A stretch of 9,365 nucleotides of DNA from Anaerolineae bacterium. GTDB taxonomy: Bacteria; Chloroflexota; Anaerolineae; 4572-78. A model generated the notes under the pieces. The model saw only the letters and a program-made list of their open reading frames with translations. It was not told the origin of the DNA and did no database searches. The position numbers were made by a program, and so were the translations under genes. Below, in pieces: positions 5,731-9,365 of the stretch (position 1 is its first letter; every line of letters begins with the position of its first letter). The stretch covers positions 1 to 9,365 of the forward strand of contig JALVZI010000309.1 in the NCBI GenBank assembly GCA_027022125.1, written 5' to 3'.

Positions 5731-7212
5731 TTAATGATAAAACACCAGCGTTTTGACGCTGAGCGGCACGACTCGCCCGTCCAGCATCGGGCGTCCGATG
5801 TCAATATAATCCCCTTCTTGCAAACCGACTTGGTCAATGACCAGCAGCGGGTGTTCGGGGATGAAACTTTTGACGGTTTGCCCCAGTGCCCGCGCGTAAT
5901 CGTGGTCGGTGATGATGATGAGCGGCTGATGAGCGGGTAGATGCTTTTCGGCAAAATCCGCCAGCCCGCGGCTCAACTCGGTGAGCAGGGGGTAATCCAA
6001 TTCCCAGCGAACTTCCAGCGCCACGGCAAACCGGTCGCTTTCGGGGGTGATGTCCCAGCGGGTCATCGCGTAGCGTGCCGCCTCGGCGACATCGGCGCGG
6101 GTGGGCGGGTGGTCGTTTTCCCAGTGGACGTGCACCACCGGCACATTCCGAATGGGCAGCAAATCCTGTTCCGCCCAAATGGTGCTGCCGCTGAGCGTTA
6201 CCGTCTGCGAACTTGCGCCCAGCACGGTGGCGCGCATCGTCTCGGTGGGTTCTTTGATGGTATATGTGCGAATGGTGGGGTGCATCCGCAGCGATTCCGC
6301 CAGCAGTGGTCCCACATCGCCGTGAATGGTCACATCTGCCACCGTGTTCAGCGTCAGCGGATGATAGAAATAGTAACCGATGCCCCCCGAAAAGAAGAGC
6401 ACCGTCCCTTTGGCGGGGACGCGGCTCGGCTCGGTGAGCATCAATTTTGCCGCCAGTTCATCCATCGTGCCATCCATCAAATGGACGGTTAAATCTGCCA
6501 TACAGTCGGTGAACGCCCGCAACTGTGCCAGCGACGGTTTATCGCCGAATTTCAGCGGCAGGTGCAGGTGGTCGAGAATGGCTTGCGCGGGGTCGGCGAT
6601 ATGGGTGATTTCGCCTGTTGCCGGGTTCAGTTGCAGGATGCGCCCGCCATAATTCATCGCGGCGGCAGCCAGCATTTTTCCCTGCCGAAAAACCACACTG
6701 TTCGCCGACCCGCCGCCGATGTCGATATTGGTGACGGTGGTATAGTGCTCGATGGAGTAGGTTGCCGCCCCCGACCCGCGCCCGGAAATCATCGATTCCA
6801 AATGCGGACCGGCGACCGTAACCACAAAATCGCCCGCCAGCGCAGAGATGGCATCCAGAATGGTATCGGCGTTTTTCTTTTTGGCGGTTTCGCCAGTAAT
6901 GATGACTGCGCCGGTTTCTACCGTTTCCGGAGCGATACCGGCGCGGTCATATTCCTGTCGCAAGATTTTTTCCAGCGCCACCGCGTCAATTTCTTCCGGA
7001 CCCAATAGCGGGGTGAAATGCACGTCGCTGCGATACAGCACTTTTTTATCCATAATGCCGCTTAGCCGGAGTTGTCCCGTTGGGGCGCGGCTTAAGGGGG
7101 TTGTGCCGCCCACCACACCACCCGCCAGAGTCAATTGCGAAAACACAATCTGGGTGGTGGATGTGCCGACATCAATACCGACGCTGAGAATGCTGCGGGT
7201 ATCTTGTGCCAT
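5731..7212 (-). CDS. eutA: EutA, ethanolamine ammonia-lyase reactivating factor
   Basis: Chaperone-like ATPase that releases damaged cobalamin from EutBC so that fresh adenosylcobalamin can bind. It has 493 residues, somewhat longer than E. coli EutA (467). It shows an ASKHA/actin-fold nucleotide-binding pattern: phosphate-1 loop VGIDVGTSTTQ at 11-21, phosphate-2-like NIDIGGGSANS at 162-172, and the adenosine-type FFSGGIGYY at about 273-281. The start ATG has GAGG at 7222-7225, 9 bases upstream. It follows eutN by 15 bp, and eutB comes 92 bp later across a repeat spacer. The order eutA-eutB-eutC is the standard arrangement. The C-terminal region (ADFAEKHLPAHQPLIIITDHDYARALGQ) is conserved-looking, and no disruption is seen. 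Confidence 0.96.
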   Translation of the reverse strand: MAQDTRSILSVGIDVGTSTTQIVFSQLTLAGGVVGGTTPLSRAPTGQLRLSGIMDKKVLYRSDVHFTPLLGPEEIDAVALEKILRQEYDRAGIAPETVETGAVIITGETAKKKNADTILDAISALAGDFVVTVAGPHLESMISGRGSGAATYSIEHYTTVTNIDIGGGSANSVVFRQGKMLAAAAMNYGGRILQLNPATGEITHIADPAQAILDHLHLPLKFGDKPSLAQLRAFTDCMADLTVHLMDGTMDELAAKLMLTEPSRVPAKGTVLFFSGGIGYYFYHPLTLNTVADVTIHGDVGPLLAESLRMHPTIRTYTIKEPTETMRATVLGASSQTVTLSGSTIWAEQDLLPIRNVPVVHVHWENDHPPTRADVAEAARYAMTRWDITPESDRFAVALEVRWELDYPLLTELSRGLADFAEKHLPAHQPLIIITDHDYARALGQTVKSFIPEHPLLVIDQVGLQEGDYIDIGRPMLDGRVVPLSVKTLVFYH

Positions 7213-7227
7213 AACGTGCTGCCTCGA

Positions 7228-7521
7228 TTATATACCTTTGCGGAAACTGACGGCGCCATCGGTTTGCAGGGTGTCAACAATTGCCATAATCACATTATCA
7301 ACCGGCGTGTCGCGCGTTTCTTCCGTTTGCCGCGCGGCAGACCCCTGCGCCACCAGCACCACATCCCCTTCACCGGCATCAACCGTGTCTACCGCCACAA
7401 TTGGCGTGCCGACGGGCTTGCCGGAGACATCGGTTTCCTGCACAATCAGCAGTTTTCTGCCGGTGAGGGTGTGGTACTTCATTGTGGAAACCACCAGCCC
7501 GATTACACGTGCAATGAGCAT
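7228..7521 (-). CDS. eutN: EutN/CcmL-type BMC vertex (BMC-P) protein
   Basis: Pentamer-forming protein that caps vertices of the microcompartment shell. Its 97 residues match the family size. The start MLIARVIGLVVSTMK, followed by GRKLLIVQ and the mid-region VAVDTVDAGEGDVVLVAQGSAAR (split: VAVDTVDAGEGD, then VVLVAQGSAAR), are the family signature; PVDNVIMAIVD is the typical ending. The start ATG lies about 8 bases after AAAGG. It is placed between the permease and eutA, apart from the other shell genes. Only one BMC-P gene is visible. The fold and role follow from the family. Confidence 0.95.
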   Translation of the reverse strand: MLIARVIGLVVSTMKYHTLTGRKLLIVQETDVSGKPVGTPIVAVDTVDAGEGDVVLVAQGSAARQTEETRDTPVDNVIMAIVDTLQTDGAVSFRKGI

Positions 7522-7538
7522 TTTCTATGCCTTTCATC

Positions 7539-7556
7539 ATAGCACTGTTGGGCTAT
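7539..7556 (-). other. small hairpin between the permease gene and eutN
   Basis: ATAGC (minus strand, 7556-7552) pairs with GCTAT (7543-7539) across an 8-base loop, with two further pairs possible beyond a mismatch. It lies within the 44-bp gap and is followed by the eutN ribosome site. There is no U-tract, so it is not a convincing terminator. It is weak and may be chance. Confidence 0.25.
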
Positions 7557-7565
7557 CATTTCAAG

Positions 7566-9065
7566 TTATGCTAACTCTTCTTCCGCCAATTCTATCAGTG
7601 CGAATTCCTCTTCCGGCGCTTCGGCGACCAAGTGATGGCGGGCATACACGGCGAAGTAAATCAGTCCCAGCGCGTAGAAAATTGCCACGCCAATTACGCC
7701 CGGTCGGTAATCGGGGATGGCAAACGCAGCAAAGATGGAAATCAGTGCCAGAATCAGCGTCACCCACGCGAAGAAATTGCCGCCGGGGCTAACATACGGG
7801 CGGTCGATATTCTTCTTTTTGATGATGATATAACTGAGCATCATCATCACATACGAAATTGCCGCGCCGAACACCGCCATATTCAGCAACACCGCGCCAA
7901 CCGTATCGGAAAATTGGTCAATGAGCAATGCGGCTAAATAGCCGATGATTGCCCCGCCGATGAGCGCCACGTGCGGGGTGTGTCGAGTTTTATGAGTGAT
8001 TGACCAGAATCGGGGGAAATAACCCGCGCGAGACAGGGCGAAAATTTGCCGCCCGTAAGCGTAAATGATGGAATGGAAACTGGCAATCAAGCCGGTCAGC
8101 CCAATTAAAATCAGGATGATGGTCATTGCTTTGCCGCTGCCAAAAATGGCGACGAAACCGTCTGCCAGCGGCGCGCCCGAAACACCGATTGCTGCCGCGC
8201 CGCACGCGCCGTCGGCGTTGCAGAAATCAATGCCGGAGTTGAGCACCAGTGTGAAAACCGACATTACCAGCAGCGCCACAATGGCGGAAATCATCGCTTT
8301 GGGCATATCACGGTTCACGTCTTCCGTTTCTTCCGCCGCCAGCGGCAATTCTTCAATTGCCAAATAGAACCAAATAGCGAATGGTATCGCGCCGAAAACG
8401 CCGTACCATCCCTTTGGCAGCCACGTTGCCGAATTGCCGGGGGTGGGGGTGACGGTGAATAGATTCGCCCACGCCCAGTGTCCGCTAAAAATTGCCGCCA
8501 GATAGTAGATGATGAGAATCAGGGTGGCGATAATGGTTACCACCAGCGAAACTTTCAGCGTGAGTTCCACCCCGTACACGTTGATGGCGACAAAAATGGC
8601 GTATGCTATCAACCACCACGCCCACAGGGGAACGATGGGCCAAATTTCGTGCAGATAGCCGCCAATACCGACCACAATCACCGCCGGGGTGACTACATAT
8701 TCAATCACCACCGCCAGCCCGGTAATGTATCCGCCCCACGGTCCCATCGCCGTGCGAGCGAAGGAGTACGGACCGCCAGCGTGCGGCAAAATAGTGGAAA
8801 GTTCTGCCAGACTGTACATCATAAATAAATACATTATCGCCATAAAAACGGTGGCGATGGTCAGACCCCAGAATCCCCCGGCATCCAACCCGAAGTTCCA
8901 GCCGAAATAGTCGCCGGAGATAACGGCTCCCACGCCGAGACCCCACAGCAGTACCCAGCCGGCTTTCTTTTTTAGAGAGCGCTCTTCTAGATAAGTTTCA
9001 TCTACGTGTTCGTACTCCACGCTCCCCGTTTGTGTGACTTCCGGTTTTGGTTTTTTGTTTGACAT
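7566..9065 (-). CDS. eat: ethanolamine permease, APC superfamily (Eat type)
   Basis: Inner-membrane importer of ethanolamine, 499 residues. About 12 hydrophobic segments are visible (roughly 36-56, 65-86, 112-138, 147-165, 169-194, 222-240, 259-277, 312-332, 363-383, 390-412, 430-450, 454-475), the count for the APC superfamily. Hallmarks of the ethanolamine permease group are SGDYFGWNFGL (50-60), SLAELSTILPHAGGPYSFAR (85-104), EYVVTPAVIVVGIGGYL (122-138) and EELPLAAEETEDVNRDMPKA (238-257). The first 34 residues are charged and cytoplasmic, and the C-terminal tail is strongly acidic. The start ATG has GGAGG about 6 bases upstream. It is the first gene of the operon. Many BMC-type eut operons instead use the unrelated transporter EutH; no EutH is seen here. 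Substrate is inferred from family resemblance plus the adjacent eut genes. Confidence 0.93.
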   Translation of the reverse strand: MSNKKPKPEVTQTGSVEYEHVDETYLEERSLKKKAGWVLLWGLGVGAVISGDYFGWNFGLDAGGFWGLTIATVFMAIMYLFMMYSLAELSTILPHAGGPYSFARTAMGPWGGYITGLAVVIEYVVTPAVIVVGIGGYLHEIWPIVPLWAWWLIAYAIFVAINVYGVELTLKVSLVVTIIATLILIIYYLAAIFSGHWAWANLFTVTPTPGNSATWLPKGWYGVFGAIPFAIWFYLAIEELPLAAEETEDVNRDMPKAMISAIVALLVMSVFTLVLNSGIDFCNADGACGAAAIGVSGAPLADGFVAIFGSGKAMTIILILIGLTGLIASFHSIIYAYGRQIFALSRAGYFPRFWSITHKTRHTPHVALIGGAIIGYLAALLIDQFSDTVGAVLLNMAVFGAAISYVMMMLSYIIIKKKNIDRPYVSPGGNFFAWVTLILALISIFAAFAIPDYRPGVIGVAIFYALGLIYFAVYARHHLVAEAPEEEFALIELAEEELA

Positions 9066-9070
9066 CTCTG

Positions 9071-9077
9071 TCCTCCC
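9071..9077 (-). promoter_or_regulatory. Shine-Dalgarno site of the permease gene
   Basis: GGGAGGA on the minus strand, 5 bases before the ATG at 9065. It is a near-perfect match to the anti-Shine-Dalgarno sequence and fixes the start of the first structural gene. Confidence 0.8.
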
Positions 9078-9098
9078 GTAATTTTACAGAAACCAATA

Positions 9099-9126
9099 AA
9101 TATAGACCCTTGTGTCTGTCCGGCAA
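9099..9126 (-). promoter_or_regulatory. candidate proximal promoter P2
   Basis: On the minus strand, TTGCCG (9126-9121) is separated by 16 bases from TATATT (9104-9099), a plausible but imperfect sigma-70-type pair. Transcription would begin near 9092, leaving a leader of about 27 bases before the permease gene. An inverted repeat (9110-9135) overlaps the -35 and spacer, which is where a repressor commonly binds. Confidence 0.4.
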
Positions 9127-9135
9127 CTGACACAA
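9110..9135. promoter_or_regulatory. inverted repeat TTGTGTC-N12-GACACAA (operator candidate)
   Basis: Perfect 7-bp arms at 9110-9116 and 9129-9135, separated by 12 bases. The whole site spans 26 bp and overlaps the -35 element of P2. Half-site spacing suits a dimeric DNA-binding protein; in RNA it could also form a hairpin. It does not match the FNR/CRP (TGTGA-N6-TCACA) or Rex spacing. The regulator is unknown. Confidence 0.45.
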
Positions 9136-9155
9136 AGAAAAACCAAACACAAAAA

Positions 9156-9175
9156 TCCGTAACAATTGTTACGGA
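9156..9175 (-). terminator. perfect 20-bp palindrome followed by a U-tract: attenuator/terminator or operator
   Basis: TCCGTAACAATTGTTACGGA is a perfect 20-bp palindrome. Read on the minus strand it gives an RNA stem of 8 bp (TCCGTAAC with GTTACGGA) closed by AATT and followed immediately by TTTTT, the form of an intrinsic terminator. Read on the plus strand no U-tract follows. It lies about 125 bases downstream of the expected P1 start and 91 bp before the permease gene, so it could attenuate P1 transcripts, or end a transcript entering from the right. Equally, the continuous palindrome could be a protein operator about 65-85 bp upstream of the P2 start. The sequence cannot decide between these. 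Confidence 0.55.
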
Positions 9176-9248
9176 GAAACTAAAGCCAGAAATAACACCA
9201 AACAAACATACGGACGTTCCCAAAAACCGTTGATGGGTGCGGCTTAAA

Positions 9249-9274
9249 TAACTAAGTCGACGTTAAATTAGTTA
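9249..9274. promoter_or_regulatory. inverted repeat TAACTAA-N12-TTAGTTA in the leader
   Basis: Perfect 7-bp AT-rich arms (9249-9255, 9268-9274) around a 12-base centre that contains GTCGAC. It lies about 25-50 bases downstream of the expected P1 start. The arm length and 12-base spacing equal those of the 9110-9135 repeat, although the arm sequences differ. It may be an operator or a weak leader hairpin. Confidence 0.35.
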
Positions 9275-9305
9275 AAATGGTAAATTGTTTCAATAGAGTT
9301 GATTC

Positions 9306-9334
9306 ATTATAGTCCCTTGTTTTTTGCGTGTCAA
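9306..9334 (-). promoter_or_regulatory. sigma-70-type promoter P1, exact consensus
   Basis: On the minus strand TTGACA (9334-9329) and TATAAT (9311-9306) are separated by exactly 17 bases, a full match to the housekeeping consensus at both hexamers. The start would be near 9299, pointing into the permease gene and leaving an untranslated leader of about 234 bases that contains the inverted repeats listed separately. A very strong core promoter for a substrate-inducible operon implies control by repression or attenuation downstream. The rest of 9066-9365 holds no convincing gene and is more AT-rich than the coding region. Confidence 0.75.
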
Positions 9335-9365
9335 AAACCTGTTTTTCAAAGTTTCGGCGGTGAAC

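Noticed and set aside
5941..6492. Plus-strand frame opposite eutA
   Set aside because: Antisense shadow with biased composition and no ribosome site or domain.
9002..9223. 73-codon minus-strand frame across the leader and permease start
   Set aside because: It would need a TTG start without a Shine-Dalgarno site, it overlaps the permease in another frame, and it covers the palindrome and operator-like repeats.
9066..9299. Cobalamin riboswitch or ANTAR (EutV) dual-hairpin target in the leader
   Set aside because: Both would be sensible for a eut operon, but I find no B12-box-like core and no pair of hexaloop hairpins. The hairpins seen have 4- or 12-base loops.
9286..9314. Plus-strand promoter TTGTTT-N17-TATAGT for a divergent gene
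   Set aside because: It is weaker than P1 and shares its AT-rich -10 region. No plus-strand gene start with a ribosome site is visible before the window ends, so it remains only a possibility.
9255..9365. C-terminal end of a minus-strand gene entering from the right
   Set aside because: Two frames are open for about 24-37 codons to stops, but the region is AT-rich, contains an exact-consensus promoter, and gives no recognisable protein. It cannot be supported without the right flank.

Overview
The window is one co-directional ethanolamine-utilisation (eut) bacterial microcompartment (BMC) operon, read entirely from the minus strand (right to left). In transcript order it encodes: an APC-family ethanolamine permease (Eat type), a pentameric vertex protein (EutN), the ethanolamine ammonia-lyase reactivase (EutA), the large and small lyase subunits (EutB, EutC), a trimeric shell protein (EutL), a CoA-acylating aldehyde dehydrogenase, a hexameric shell protein (EutM-like) with an unusual N-terminal extension, and the first two-thirds or more of EutQ, which runs off the left edge. 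No RNA gene, CRISPR array or transposase is visible.

Layout: 9066-9365 is a gene-free leader with an exact-consensus sigma-70-type promoter (P1), a perfect 20-bp palindrome followed by a U-tract (attenuator/terminator or operator), and a nearer, weaker promoter (P2) overlapped by a 7-bp inverted repeat. Most gene junctions are tight (14-44 bp). Three are not: eutA|eutB, eutL|aldehyde dehydrogenase and eutM|eutQ are 92-136 bp and hold low-complexity, repeat-rich DNA capable of hairpins.

Pathway: the permease imports ethanolamine. Inside the shell, EutBC with adenosylcobalamin gives acetaldehyde and ammonia, EutA exchanges inactivated cobalamin, and the dehydrogenase converts acetaldehyde plus CoA and NAD+ to acetyl-CoA. 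EutM, EutL and EutN form facets, gated pores and vertices. EutQ is linked in enterics to shell assembly and acetate kinase activity. EutC carries a candidate N-terminal encapsulation helix and the dehydrogenase a candidate C-terminal one.

Organism: a bacterium of moderate GC with GC-rich third codon positions and good Shine-Dalgarno sites. The tandem GCGAAT-like and TCACGTTTCAC-like intergenic repeats and the Eat/BMC mix are not enterobacterial. They remind me of environmental lineages such as Chloroflexota, but this is a weak guess.

The most distinctive points are the eutM-like gene with two well-supported in-frame starts (a 149-residue form with a basic Pro/Lys/Arg-rich arm and a canonical 100-residue shell protein), an AdhE-like rather than enteric EutE-like dehydrogenase with its targeting helix at the C-terminus, and a leader with attenuator-like architecture.
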